A stretch of 64,000 bases of DNA. Origin: Streptomyces paludis. Its GTDB lineage: Bacteria > Actinomycetota > Actinomycetes > Streptomycetales > Streptomycetaceae. The position numbers and the translations under genes were made by a program. Position 1 is the stretch's first letter. Each line of letters starts with the position of its first letter. Under the pieces are notes generated by a model that did not search any database, was not told where the DNA came from, and was given only the letters and a program-made list of their open reading frames with translations. Of this stretch, positions 26,002 to 33,623 are shown one piece after another. The DNA lies in the NCBI RefSeq assembly GCF_003344965.1, contig NZ_CP031194.1:6076001-6140000 (forward strand). The letters run 5' to 3'.

Positions 26002-27239
26002 TGCCCGTGGCCACCATCCCGCCGCCCCCCGCCGCACCCCCGAAGCCCACCTGGGACCCCCGGCGCCCCGAGCAGAGCATGCCCTGGGTGCGGCCGACCA
26101 TCCGGATACGGCTGACGCTGCTGTACGGCGGGATGTTCCTGATCGCAGGCATCCTGCTGCTCTCGATCATCTATCTGCTGGCCGCGCAGGCCCTGCACGT
26201 GGGCAGCGAGCTGCCGTTCAAGATCGTCAGCGGCAAGGTGAGCAGCGATGTCTGCAACTTCCCCGACTCGGCGCAGCCCGCGGACTTCAACATCGCGATG
26301 AACGCGTGCGTGAACCACCAGCGCCAGCAGGCGCTGGACGATCTGCTCAGCCGCTCGCTGCTGGCGCTCGTGGGGCTGAGCGTCATCGCGTTCGCCTTCG
26401 GCTACGCCATGGCGGGCCGGGTGCTCTCGCCGCTCGGCCGGATCACCCGTACGGCCCGCCGGGTGGTCGGCACCGACCTGGCGCGCCGGATCGAGCTGGA
26501 CGGCCCGGACGACGAGCTGAAGGAGCTGGCGGACACCTTCGACGAGATGCTGGAGCGGCTGGAGCGGGCCTTCACCGCGCAGCAGCGGTTCGTGGCGAAC
26601 GCCTCGCACGAGCTGCGCACCCCGCTGGCGATCAACCGCACCCTGCTGGAGGTCCATCTCTCCGACCCGGGGGCCCCGATGGAGCTTCAGCAGCTCGGCA
26701 AGACCCTGCTGGCCACCAACGAGCGCAGCGAGCAGCTGGTGGAAGGGCTGCTGCTGCTCGCCCGCAGCGACAACCAGCTCGTGGAGCGCAAACCGGTCGA
26801 CCTCGCCGAGGTGGCCACGCGCGCGGTGGACCAGGCCCTCTCCGAGGCGGAGGCCAAGGGGGTGGAGATCCGCGGGGAGCGGGTGCCGGCGGTGGTCCAG
26901 GGCAACGGTGTCCTGCTGGAGCGGATCGCCCTGAACCTGGTCCAGAACGCCGTCCGGTACAACATCCCCGAAGGGGGATGGGTGGAGGTCGTCACCGAGT
27001 CCCCGCCGGGCCAGGCGGTCCTGGTGGTGTCGAACACGGGTCCCGTCGTTCCCGCGTACGAGATCGACAACCTCTTCGAGCCGTTCCGGCGGCTGCGTAC
27101 GGAGCGGACGGGCAGCGACAAGGGGGTGGGCCTCGGCCTTTCGATCGCCCGCTCCGTGGCGCGCGCCCACGGTGGCCGGATCTTCGCGGAACCCAGGGAA
27201 GGCGGCGGGCTCATGATGCGGGTCACTCTCCCGGTCTGA
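26001..27239 (+). CDS. cutS: Sensor histidine kinase CutS
   Basis: 412 aa. A Pro-rich cytoplasmic N-terminus is followed by TM1 (about 36-61), an extracytoplasmic loop of about 58 residues, TM2 (about 119-139), HAMP, a HisKA box FVANASHELRTPLAINR (His203) and a HATPase domain (NLVQNAVRYN, KGVGLGLSIARS). The loop contains exactly two cysteines, Cys85 and Cys103, well placed for a disulfide and so for sensing extracytoplasmic redox or protein folding. It is translationally coupled to cutR. Confidence 0.9.
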   Translation: MPVATIPPPPAAPPKPTWDPRRPEQSMPWVRPTIRIRLTLLYGGMFLIAGILLLSIIYLLAAQALHVGSELPFKIVSGKVSSDVCNFPDSAQPADFNIAMNACVNHQRQQALDDLLSRSLLALVGLSVIAFAFGYAMAGRVLSPLGRITRTARRVVGTDLARRIELDGPDDELKELADTFDEMLERLERAFTAQQRFVANASHELRTPLAINRTLLEVHLSDPGAPMELQQLGKTLLATNERSEQLVEGLLLLARSDNQLVERKPVDLAEVATRAVDQALSEAEAKGVEIRGERVPAVVQGNGVLLERIALNLVQNAVRYNIPEGGWVEVVTESPPGQAVLVVSNTGPVVPAYEIDNLFEPFRRLRTERTGSDKGVGLGLSIARSVARAHGGRIFAEPREGGGLMMRVTLPV

Positions 27240-27645
27240 GAGACTGCGTGGAGTGATGAAGGGCGCCGGATTACTTTGTTCGCTTTGCGCGGAATTGCAG
27301 GGACCGGTTCCCGGTGGAAACGTGTGTGATCGATCACAGAGGCGAATTCCCGCCTATCGACTCTGTGTTATCAAGCCTTCAACGGAAAGCCGGTAAAGTC
27401 CGGGTTTCCAGGGCGCGGGATCACGGGAAGTACACGGGGTGGCGGCCGTGAAGCGCGACCTGAGGACCGTGTACGGTCCCCTTCGCCACCCGCAAGCCGA
27501 TCACTCCTCGTGAGACCGGTTGGGTGTCGATTGAGTAACAGACCTTGATGTGAGGCAAAATCTCCGCCTCAGGTCGGGCACAAGTCCGGCCTCTCACGCG
27601 TTACCTGCGCTGAGACACCACAGACACCCAGAGGGGGAGAGCGAC
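27240..27645. other. Intergenic region with palindrome and structured leader before the DUF4193 gene
   Basis: 406 bases without a gene. It contains a 14-bp palindrome (27325-27338), a nested hairpin made by GGGTGGCG/CGCCACCC (27437-27444 with 27484-27491) around GGACCG TGTA CGGTCC (27464-27479), and three consecutive stem-loops at 27551-27614 just before the DUF4193 ribosome-binding site. Confidence 0.55.
27325..27338. promoter_or_regulatory. Perfect palindrome, Crp-like
   Basis: TGTGATCGATCACA fits GTG(N)6CAC, the form reported for Streptomyces Crp boxes, with perfect dyad symmetry. It lies 86 bases after cutS and about 310 bases before the DUF4193 start. Confidence 0.4.
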
Positions 27646-27942
27646 ATGGCAACGGATTACGACACCCCACGCAAGACCGACGACGACGTCGATTCGGACA
27701 GCCTTGAGGAACTGAAGGCCCGCCGGAACGACAAGTCGACTTCAGCGGTCGACGTCGACGAGTTCGAGCAGGCCGAGGGCCTGGAACTGCCCGGCGCGGA
27801 TCTCTCCAACGAGGAGCTGTCCGTCCGGGTCCTGCCGCGGCAGGCCGACGAGTTCACCTGCATGAGCTGCTTCCTCGTGCACCACCGCTCCCAGCTGGCC
27901 AGGGAGAAGAACGGGCAGCCCATCTGCCGAGACTGCGACTGA
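27646..27942 (+). CDS. DUF4193 family zinc-ribbon-like protein
   Basis: A 98-aa acidic protein. The N-terminal half is rich in Asp/Glu/Ser. The C-terminal part has CMSC and CRDCD with HH between them (FTCMSCFLVHHRS...PICRDCD), a probable zinc-binding knuckle. The family is restricted to actinobacteria and has no firm role. AGAGGGGGAG precedes the ATG. A long leader with several hairpins suggests post-transcriptional control. The next gene starts 13 bases after its stop. Confidence 0.85.
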   Translation: MATDYDTPRKTDDDVDSDSLEELKARRNDKSTSAVDVDEFEQAEGLELPGADLSNEELSVRVLPRQADEFTCMSCFLVHHRSQLAREKNGQPICRDCD

Positions 27943-27955
27943 GGTCGGGCCGGCC

Positions 27956-28882
27956 GTGGCAGGCGATACACCGTCCCGGAAACGGCGCTTCCGGCGCAAG
28001 ACGTCACCGGAGGCGTATCAGGGCGGCACGGGTCCGGCGGAAGGCGTCCAGCCGCCCGCCGACGGCTCCGCCGCCCTGCTGCCCCAGCACGGCTCGGACG
28101 CGGACGAGGACGAGCGGGGCCTTCCGGCCTCGCTCGAAGCCGGCCAGGACGACCACGACGGCCCCGTGACCGGGGGCCGGCGCCTGGACAGCGTCCGACG
28201 GGGCGTGCGCAAGGGCGGTGAGGGCGCCAAGGCGGCCCTCGGCCTGATCGCCGACCGGATCATCGACCTCGCGCCGCGGATCCCGGTCCGCGATCTGGCC
28301 ACCCTGCGCGCGCAGTTTCCGGGACTCGGCCCCGAGGAGCTGGCCGACAAGCTGGTCGCGGGCGCCGCGAACAGCAGCTCCACCGTCGGCGCGGGCATCG
28401 GCGCGGCCGCGATGATGCCCGTACCGCCCGCGATGCCCGCCGAGCTGGCGGCCGAGATCACCGCCGTCGCCGCCGTCGAGCTGAAGCTCATCGCCGAGCT
28501 GCACGAGGTCTACGGACTGCGGCCCCCCGGCACGCTCCGGGAGCGCAGCGTCGGCTATCTGATGTCCTGGACGCACGAGCGCGGCGTCGACATCACCAAA
28601 CCCTCGACCTTCAACGGCGCGCTCAGCGGCCCCATGAAGCGCGAGCTGCGCCACCAGATCACCAAGCGCATGGTCCGCACCCTGCCGAACCTGGTCCCGT
28701 TCATGATCGGCGCGGCCGTCGGCGCGATGATGAACCGGCGGGACACCAAGAAGGTCGCCGAGCACGTCCGCAAGGACCTGCGCAAGCGCCAGGTCCCCTG
28801 GGACGCCCTGCCGGCCCTGCCGCCGCTGGAGCGGACCGGGGAGCTGCCTCCCGGACTGCCCAGGGAACTGGGCGGCGGCTGA
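27956..28882 (+). CDS. Conserved protein with EcsC-like hydrophobic domain
   Basis: 308 aa from GTG 27956. The N-terminal 80 residues are polar and disordered. The centre (about 125-190) alternates Gly/Ala-rich hydrophobic stretches (VGAGIGAAAMMPVPPAMPAE) with LIAELHEVYGL, reminiscent of EcsC-type domains. Another amphipathic glycine segment (FMIGAAVGAMMNRR) follows, and the C-terminus is basic then Pro-rich. It is probably membrane-associated. The function is unknown; the link to EcsC is from pattern only. It shares an operon with the DUF4193 gene. Confidence 0.6.
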   Translation: MAGDTPSRKRRFRRKTSPEAYQGGTGPAEGVQPPADGSAALLPQHGSDADEDERGLPASLEAGQDDHDGPVTGGRRLDSVRRGVRKGGEGAKAALGLIADRIIDLAPRIPVRDLATLRAQFPGLGPEELADKLVAGAANSSSTVGAGIGAAAMMPVPPAMPAELAAEITAVAAVELKLIAELHEVYGLRPPGTLRERSVGYLMSWTHERGVDITKPSTFNGALSGPMKRELRHQITKRMVRTLPNLVPFMIGAAVGAMMNRRDTKKVAEHVRKDLRKRQVPWDALPALPPLERTGELPPGLPRELGGG

Positions 28883-28901
28883 CCGGCGCCCCCTCCCCGC
28901 G

Positions 28902-29396
28902 TCAGGCGCCCGTGCCGGTACCGGAGCCCGTGCCGGACGAGCTGATCCGTACGGCGTTCAGCGCCGCCAGCAGCGCCCGCGGGTCACGCGTCGAGAGATA
29001 GAGATACGGAGTCGGGTCCTCCGGGTCCGTGACCACCACCCGCAGCGCCGTCGGCACATAGCTGCGCAGCAGCATGAAGGCGCGCGGATCGGCCTTGTGC
29101 AGCCGCCAGGCGATCGCCTCCTCGCCCTCCAGCACCTCGGCCTCCCCGAGCGCCGCCACCGGGATCCGGGCGTCGCCCGCGACCAGGGAGTCCGCCACCA
29201 CCCGGATTCGCGCCGAACCGTACGAGCTGACCCCGGCGGCGGCCAGGGCGCCCGCCCCGATCAGCCCGCCGAGCAGCGGCAGCGGCCCCAGCGGCAGCAG
29301 CATCAGCCCCCCCGAGAGGGAGATCAGGGCGGCGATGCCCCACCAGGTGCGGGGCGCGGTCAGACGTTCGTCGTAGCGTGCGACGGAAGGCTCCAT
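28902..29396 (-). CDS. DUF3093 family membrane protein
   Basis: 164 aa. The N-terminus MEPSVARYDERLTAPRTWWG is followed by two adjacent hydrophobic helices (about 20-65), and then by a soluble beta-rich domain with YLYLSTRDPRALLAALNA. This is the DUF3093 layout, common in actinobacteria next to dut. The start is ATG 29396; the longer open frame to 29606 overlaps the structured leader of the divergent thioesterase gene. Convergent with the EcsC-like gene. Confidence 0.8.
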   Translation of the reverse strand: MEPSVARYDERLTAPRTWWGIAALISLSGGLMLLPLGPLPLLGGLIGAGALAAAGVSSYGSARIRVVADSLVAGDARIPVAALGEAEVLEGEEAIAWRLHKADPRAFMLLRSYVPTALRVVVTDPEDPTPYLYLSTRDPRALLAALNAVRISSSGTGSGTGTGA

Positions 29397-29461
29397 GGCG
29401 CCAAGCTTGGCATGGTGCGGTGGGCGGGCGACCGCGCGGGTAAGGTCTGCGCCTGTGAGTA

Positions 29462-29623
29462 AGAGGCCGCGCGAATAGGTGGGGTGGATGAAGGAGCGGG
29501 TGTGGGTGCGTGCAGGTGCAAGGCGGAGGATTGAGTCAACGCGGAGCGTTGGTGAGTGACGACAACGCAGCAGATGTGCGTGCCCACGCCCGCGACGCCG
29601 CCCCACCTATTCGCGCGGCCTCT
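29462..29623 (+). ncRNA. Nested structured RNA element over the thioesterase start
   Basis: Perfect 23-bp inverted repeats (29462-29484 with 29601-29623) enclose a second 18-bp helix (29496-29513 with 29576-29593) that pairs completely if five G-U pairs are allowed on the plus strand. Inside it, CAACGC (29537-29542), GCGTTG (29546-29551) and CAACGC (29563-29568) can form either of two exclusive hairpins: the first puts GGA of the ribosome-binding site in its loop, the second puts the GTG start codon (29552) in its loop. It looks like a translational control element. The class is not known to me. Confidence 0.5.
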
Positions 29624-30247
29624 CACGTGCCGTCCCCGGAGAGCGCCGCGGGGCCCGACCCCGAGCCTTCCGCCGCCGGGCCCCTGACACCGCCGCCCGG
29701 CGCCGTACCTCCCGTACGCCATCCCGAGGCGCCCGCGCCCGGTGAGCCGCTCGGCACGCACTACGAACACTGTTTCGGCTGCGGCGGGGCGCAGCCGCAC
29801 GGGCTCCAGCTGTCGGCCCGCGCCGGCGCGGGGGTGACCATCACCGCCGAGTTCACCGTCCGGGAGGCCCACCAGGGCGCCCCCGGGCTGGCACACGGCG
29901 GGGTGCTGGCCACCGCGCTCGACGAGACGCTCGGCTCGCTGCACTGGCTGCTGCGGGTGATCGCCGTGACCGGACGGCTCCAGACCGAGTTCCTCCGGCC
30001 CGTCCCCGTCGGCACGCTGCTGTATCTGGAGGCCGAGGTCACCGCCGTGCACCGGCGCAAGATCTACTGCTCCGCCACCGGCCGGCTCGGCGGTCCCGAC
30101 GGGCCCGTCGCCGTCCGCGCCGACGCCCTTTTCATCGAGGTCAAGGTCGATCACTTCATCGACAACGGCCGTCCCGAGGAGATCCGGGCGGCGATGGCCG
30201 ACCCGGACCAGGTCAAGCGCGCCCGCGCGTTCGAGGTGAACCCATGA
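29552..30247 (+). CDS. PaaI-family thioesterase (hotdog fold)
   Basis: 231 aa from GTG 29552 with GGAG five bases before it. The first 70 residues are Pro/Ala-rich and unlike a folded domain. The hotdog domain starts at HYEHCFGCGGAQPHGLQL and includes HGGVLATALDETLG, with His and Asp in the usual catalytic positions. It likely hydrolyses an acyl-CoA. The right arm of the structured element encodes residues 17-24. Its stop overlaps the dut start (ATGA). Confidence 0.82.
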   Translation: MSDDNAADVRAHARDAAPPIRAASHVPSPESAAGPDPEPSAAGPLTPPPGAVPPVRHPEAPAPGEPLGTHYEHCFGCGGAQPHGLQLSARAGAGVTITAEFTVREAHQGAPGLAHGGVLATALDETLGSLHWLLRVIAVTGRLQTEFLRPVPVGTLLYLEAEVTAVHRRKIYCSATGRLGGPDGPVAVRADALFIEVKVDHFIDNGRPEEIRAAMADPDQVKRARAFEVNP

Positions 30248-30771
30248 CCGACGCCCCCCGCCGGAGCCCGCTCGACGTGCTGATCCGCCGGATCGACCCC
30301 GAGGCGCCCCTCCCGTCGTACGGGCATCCCGGCGACGCCGGAGCGGATCTGGTGACCACGGAGGCCGCCGAGCTGGCCCCGGGCGAGCGCGCCGTCCTGC
30401 CCACGGGGATCTCCATCGCGCTGCCCGACGGGTACGCGGCCTTCGTGCACCCGCGCTCCGGGCTCGCCGCCCGCTGCGGAGTCGCCCTCGTGAATGCCCC
30501 CGGGACCGTGGATGCCGGGTACCGTGGAGAGATCAAAGTGATCGTGGTCAATCTGGACCCCCGCGAGAGCGTGCGGTTCGAGCGGTACGACCGGATTGCC
30601 CAACTGGTCGTCCAGCAGGTCGAGAAGGTCCGCTTCCACGAGGTGGCGGAGCTTCCCGCCTCCGCGCGGGACCAGGGGGGCTTCGGGTCCACCGGCGGCC
30701 ATGCCGCCGTGGGCGGGGTACAGGGTGGGAATCGATACGCTTCGGTCGTAACCGACCGGGAAGGACAGTGA
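30244..30771 (+). CDS. dut: dUTP diphosphatase
   Basis: A 175-aa trimeric dUTPase that converts dUTP to dUMP. All five motifs are visible: GDAGADLVT (1), PRSGLA (2), GTVDAGYRGEIKV (3), RYDRIAQLVVQ (4) and the C-terminal GGFGSTGG P-loop-like arm (5). The length is normal with a short extra tail. It overlaps the thioesterase stop by four bases and is followed one base later by the DUF3710 gene, so the three are an operon. Confidence 0.93.
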   Translation: MTDAPRRSPLDVLIRRIDPEAPLPSYGHPGDAGADLVTTEAAELAPGERAVLPTGISIALPDGYAAFVHPRSGLAARCGVALVNAPGTVDAGYRGEIKVIVVNLDPRESVRFERYDRIAQLVVQQVEKVRFHEVAELPASARDQGGFGSTGGHAAVGGVQGGNRYASVVTDREGQ

Positions 30772-30772
30772 C

Positions 30773-31555
30773 GTGTTCGGACGTCGCAAGAAGAGTGGTT
30801 CCGCCGAGGACGCGGCGGACGCAACGGGCGAGACCGAGCAGGTCGACGCCGCTGCCGCCGATGACGGCGACGCCGGCGAGCCGGGGGACGCGCCCCGCCG
30901 GGCGAACCTTCCGCCGGCGCCGCGCCCCGACGGTCCCTGGGACATCTCCGAGGTCTCCAAGCCCGACGAGGGCCGCGTCGACCTCGGGGGCATCTTCGTC
31001 CCCGGCGTCGACGGCATGGAGCTGCGGGTGGAGGTCGCCGGTGACGCGATCGTCGCCGCGACGGTCGTCGTGCGCGACAGCGCCGTACAGCTCCAGGCGT
31101 TCGCCGCTCCCAAGCGCGAGGGCATCTGGGGCGAGGTCCGCGAGGAGATCGCCACCGGCATCACCCAGCAGGGCGGCATCATCGACGAGGTCGAGGGCCC
31201 GCTCGGCTGGGAGCTGCGCGCGCAGGTCCCCGTACAGCTGCCGGACGGCACCGGCGGCGTACAGCTGGTGCGCTTCATCGGGGTCGACGGACCGCGCTGG
31301 TTCCTGCGCGGGGTGATCTCCGGGCAGGGCGCGGTGCAGCCCGAGGCCGCCGGTCTGCTGGAGCAGATCTTCCGGGACACCGTGGTCGTGCGCGGGGAGG
31401 GCCCGATGGCGCCCCGTGACCCGATCGTCCTCAAGCTCCCGGACGACGCCCAGATGGTCGCCGAGGGCGTCCAGCAGGACGAGCAGGAGGGTTCCCGCTT
31501 CTCCGGCGGCATGGGCCAGCTCCAGCGCGGACCGGAGATCACCGAGGTGCGCTGA
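30773..31555 (+). CDS. DUF3710 family protein
   Basis: 260 aa from GTG 30773 (GAAGGA upstream, one base after the dut stop). An N-terminal basic MFGRRKKSGSAED and an acidic linker precede the conserved domain (GPWDISEVSKPDEGRVDLG ... RWFLRGVISGQGA). The DUF3710-dut arrangement is widespread in actinobacteria. No function is established; there are no catalytic motifs or membrane segments. Confidence 0.85.
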   Translation: MFGRRKKSGSAEDAADATGETEQVDAAAADDGDAGEPGDAPRRANLPPAPRPDGPWDISEVSKPDEGRVDLGGIFVPGVDGMELRVEVAGDAIVAATVVVRDSAVQLQAFAAPKREGIWGEVREEIATGITQQGGIIDEVEGPLGWELRAQVPVQLPDGTGGVQLVRFIGVDGPRWFLRGVISGQGAVQPEAAGLLEQIFRDTVVVRGEGPMAPRDPIVLKLPDDAQMVAEGVQQDEQEGSRFSGGMGQLQRGPEITEVR

Positions 31556-31578
31556 CCGCGCCCGCGTATGTGTGCGAA

Positions 31579-31622
31579 GCCGGTGGGCGGCACTCCCCGT
31601 GAGGGGGGTGCCGCCCACCGGC
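31579..31622 (+). terminator. Terminator after the dut-DUF3710 operon
   Basis: A 20-bp stem (31579-31598 with 31603-31622) has one pair that is G-U-compatible and a four-base GTGA loop, followed by TTTTCCCGTTTTT: a canonical intrinsic terminator. Confidence 0.88.
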
Positions 31623-31787
31623 TTTTCCCGTTTTTCCGCAGGTCACACCGGTCCTGGCGGCGGGCGTAGGAAATGCGTCAAGCGGATGCCCCGGAGAGTA
31701 TGAGACCCGTCAAGGCCGCCGGAATCCACCCCATCACGGGCTTTTCTTGCCGAGGCAGGTCTTCCGCACTCATATCAGGAGCACCCG

Positions 31788-31871
31788 ATGGCCGACGCGG
31801 CCTTCGTCGTCACCACACTCGCGGTCTTCGCGCTGGTGGCCCTCATCGCCAGGGGGGTGACGAAGCTGTGA
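31788..31871 (+). CDS. 27-aa single-span membrane protein ahead of kdpF
   Basis: A tiny ORF, MADAAFVVTTLAVFALVALI followed by ARGVTKL, one hydrophobic helix with a positive C-terminus. AGGAG lies six bases before ATG 31788 and the stop overlaps the kdpF start (GTGA), so it is almost certainly translated as the first cistron of the kdp operon. It is similar in size and design to KdpF but distinct in sequence. By inference it is an extra small subunit or stabiliser of the Kdp complex, or a regulator. Confidence 0.7.
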   Translation: MADAAFVVTTLAVFALVALIARGVTKL

Positions 31872-31957
31872 CCGCCGAGAACATCGTCGGCCTCGTCGTG
31901 GCCGTCGCCCTGCTGGGCTATCTCGTCCTCGCGCTCCTCTTCCCCGAGAGGTTCTGA
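31868..31957 (+). CDS. kdpF: K+-transporting ATPase small subunit KdpF
   Basis: A 29-aa single-span peptide from GTG 31868: VTAENIVGLVVAVALLGYLV continuing LALLFPERF. The FPERF-type ending is typical of KdpF, which stabilises the KdpABC complex in the membrane. It overlaps the preceding tiny ORF by four bases and ends one base before kdpA. Confidence 0.88.
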   Translation: MTAENIVGLVVAVALLGYLVLALLFPERF

Positions 31958-31958
31958 G

Positions 31959-33623
31959 ATGGGCCCCGTCCTCTCGGGCGTGCTCCAGCTGCTCGCGCTG
32001 ACCGTCGCGCTGGGCCTGGCGTACCGTCCGCTCGGCGACCACCTGGCCGGTGTCTACGCCTCGCCCCGGCATCTCCGGGCGGAGAAGTGGATCTACCGGG
32101 CCATCGGCGCCCGCCCCGAGACCGAGATGCGCTGGCCCGCGTACCTCCGCGCGCTGCTCGGCTTCTCGCTGGTGAGCGTCCTCTTCCTGTACGCGCTCCA
32201 GCGGGCGCAGGGCGTGCTGCCCGGCTCGCTCGGCTTCGCCCCGATCCCGCCGGGCCAGGCGTTCAACACGGCCGCCTCCTTCGTCTCCAACACCAACTGG
32301 CAGTCGTACGCGGGCGAGCAGGCCATGGGGCCGCTCCTCCAGACCGGCGGGCTCGCCGTGCAGAACTTCCTCTCGGCCGCCGTCGGGATGGCCGTCGCCG
32401 TGGCCCTCGTACGGGGCTTCGCCCGGTCCCGTACCGGCGAACTGGGCAACTTCTGGGCGGATCTGGTGCGCGGCACGGTCCGGGTCCTGCTGCCGCTCTC
32501 CGTCGTCGGCGCGCTCGTCCTCGTCGCGTGCGGCGTCATCCAGAACTTCGCCGGCGTCCATGAGGTCGGGCAGTTCACGGGCGGCTTCCAGCAGTGGAGC
32601 GGCGGCGCCGTCGCCTCGCAGGAGGCCATCAAGGAGCTGGGCACCAACGGCGGCGGCTACTACAACGCCAACTCCGCCCACCCCTTCGAGAACCCCGGCC
32701 CGCTCTCGAACCTCTTCGAGGTCTTCCTCATCCTGCTCGTCCCGACCGCGCTGACCCGCACCTTCGGCAGGATGGTGGGCAGCGTCCGGCAGGGGTACGC
32801 GCTCCTCGCCGCGATGGCGGCCATCTGGCTCGGCTTCACCGCGCTGATGACGTGGGCGGAGTTCCACCACGGCGGTCCGGCGTTCGACGTCGCGGGCGGG
32901 GCCATGGAGGGCAAGGAGACCCGCTTCGGGATCGCCGGCTCGACGCTCTTCGACGCCGCCTCCACCCTGACCTCGACCGGCGCGGTCAACTCCGCGCTCT
33001 CCTCGTACACCGGGCTGGGCGGCGGGATCGCGCTGCTGGGCATCCAGCTCGGCGAGATCGCGCCCGGCGGGGTCGGCTCCGGGCTCTACGGCATGCTGAT
33101 CATGGCGGTCGTCGCGGTCTTCCTCGCCGGGCTGATGGTCGGCCGTACACCCGAGTACCTGGGCAAGAAGATCGGCACCCGCGAGATCAAGCTCGCCGCG
33201 TGCTACCTGCTCGTCACCCCGGCGCTGGTGCTCGGCTTCACCGCCGTGGCCCTGGCACTGCCCACACCGGACCACTCCCTCGCCAACCCGGGGCCGCACG
33301 GTTTCACCGAGATCCTGTATGCGTACTCCTCGGGCGCCAACAACAACGGCTCCGCCTTCGCGGGCCTCGACGCGAACACCCCGTGGTTCAACACCACCCT
33401 CGGTCTGGTCATGCTGCTGGGCCGCTTCGTCCCCATGGTGTTCGTCCTCGCGCTGGCCGGCTCGCTGGCCGGGCAGCGGCCCGTACCGGAGAGCGCGGGG
33501 ACGCTCCGTACCCACCAACCGCTCTTCGCCGGAGTGCTGATCGCGACCGTCCTGATCGTCTCCGGACTCACCTACTTCCCGGCCCTGGCGCTGGGCCCAC
33601 TGGCCGAGGGGCTGGCGTCATGA
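31959..33623 (+). CDS. kdpA: K+-transporting ATPase subunit KdpA
   Basis: 554 aa with about ten membrane spans and the four pore-loop repeats of the K+ channel-like subunit, for example [16 protein letters not shown] and [12 protein letters not shown]. KdpA selects and binds K+ and hands it to KdpB. The length is normal. It starts one base after kdpF and its stop overlaps kdpB (ATGA). Confidence 0.95.
   Translation: MGPVLSGVLQLLALTVALGLAYRPLGDHLAGVYASPRHLRAEKWIYRAIGARPETEMRWPAYLRALLGFSLVSVLFLYALQRAQGVLPGSLGFAPIPPGQAFNTAASFVSNTNWQSYAGEQAMGPLLQTGGLAVQNFLSAAVGMAVAVALVRGFARSRTGELGNFWADLVRGTVRVLLPLSVVGALVLVACGVIQNFAGVHEVGQFTGGFQQWSGGAVASQEAIKELGTNGGGYYNANSAHPFENPGPLSNLFEVFLILLVPTALTRTFGRMVGSVRQGYALLAAMAAIWLGFTALMTWAEFHHGGPAFDVAGGAMEGKETRFGIAGSTLFDAASTLTSTGAVNSALSSYTGLGGGIALLGIQLGEIAPGGVGSGLYGMLIMAVVAVFLAGLMVGRTPEYLGKKIGTREIKLAACYLLVTPALVLGFTAVALALPTPDHSLANPGPHGFTEILYAYSSGANNNGSAFAGLDANTPWFNTTLGLVMLLGRFVPMVFVLALAGSLAGQRPVPESAGTLRTHQPLFAGVLIATVLIVSGLTYFPALALGPLAEGLAS

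Noticed and set aside
29462-29623. Reading the inverted repeat as a simple terminator or a miniature transposon
   Set aside because: The 116-base interior is itself fully structured and holds a start codon, there is no T run, and no target duplication flanks the arms. A MITE cannot be excluded without a genome search.
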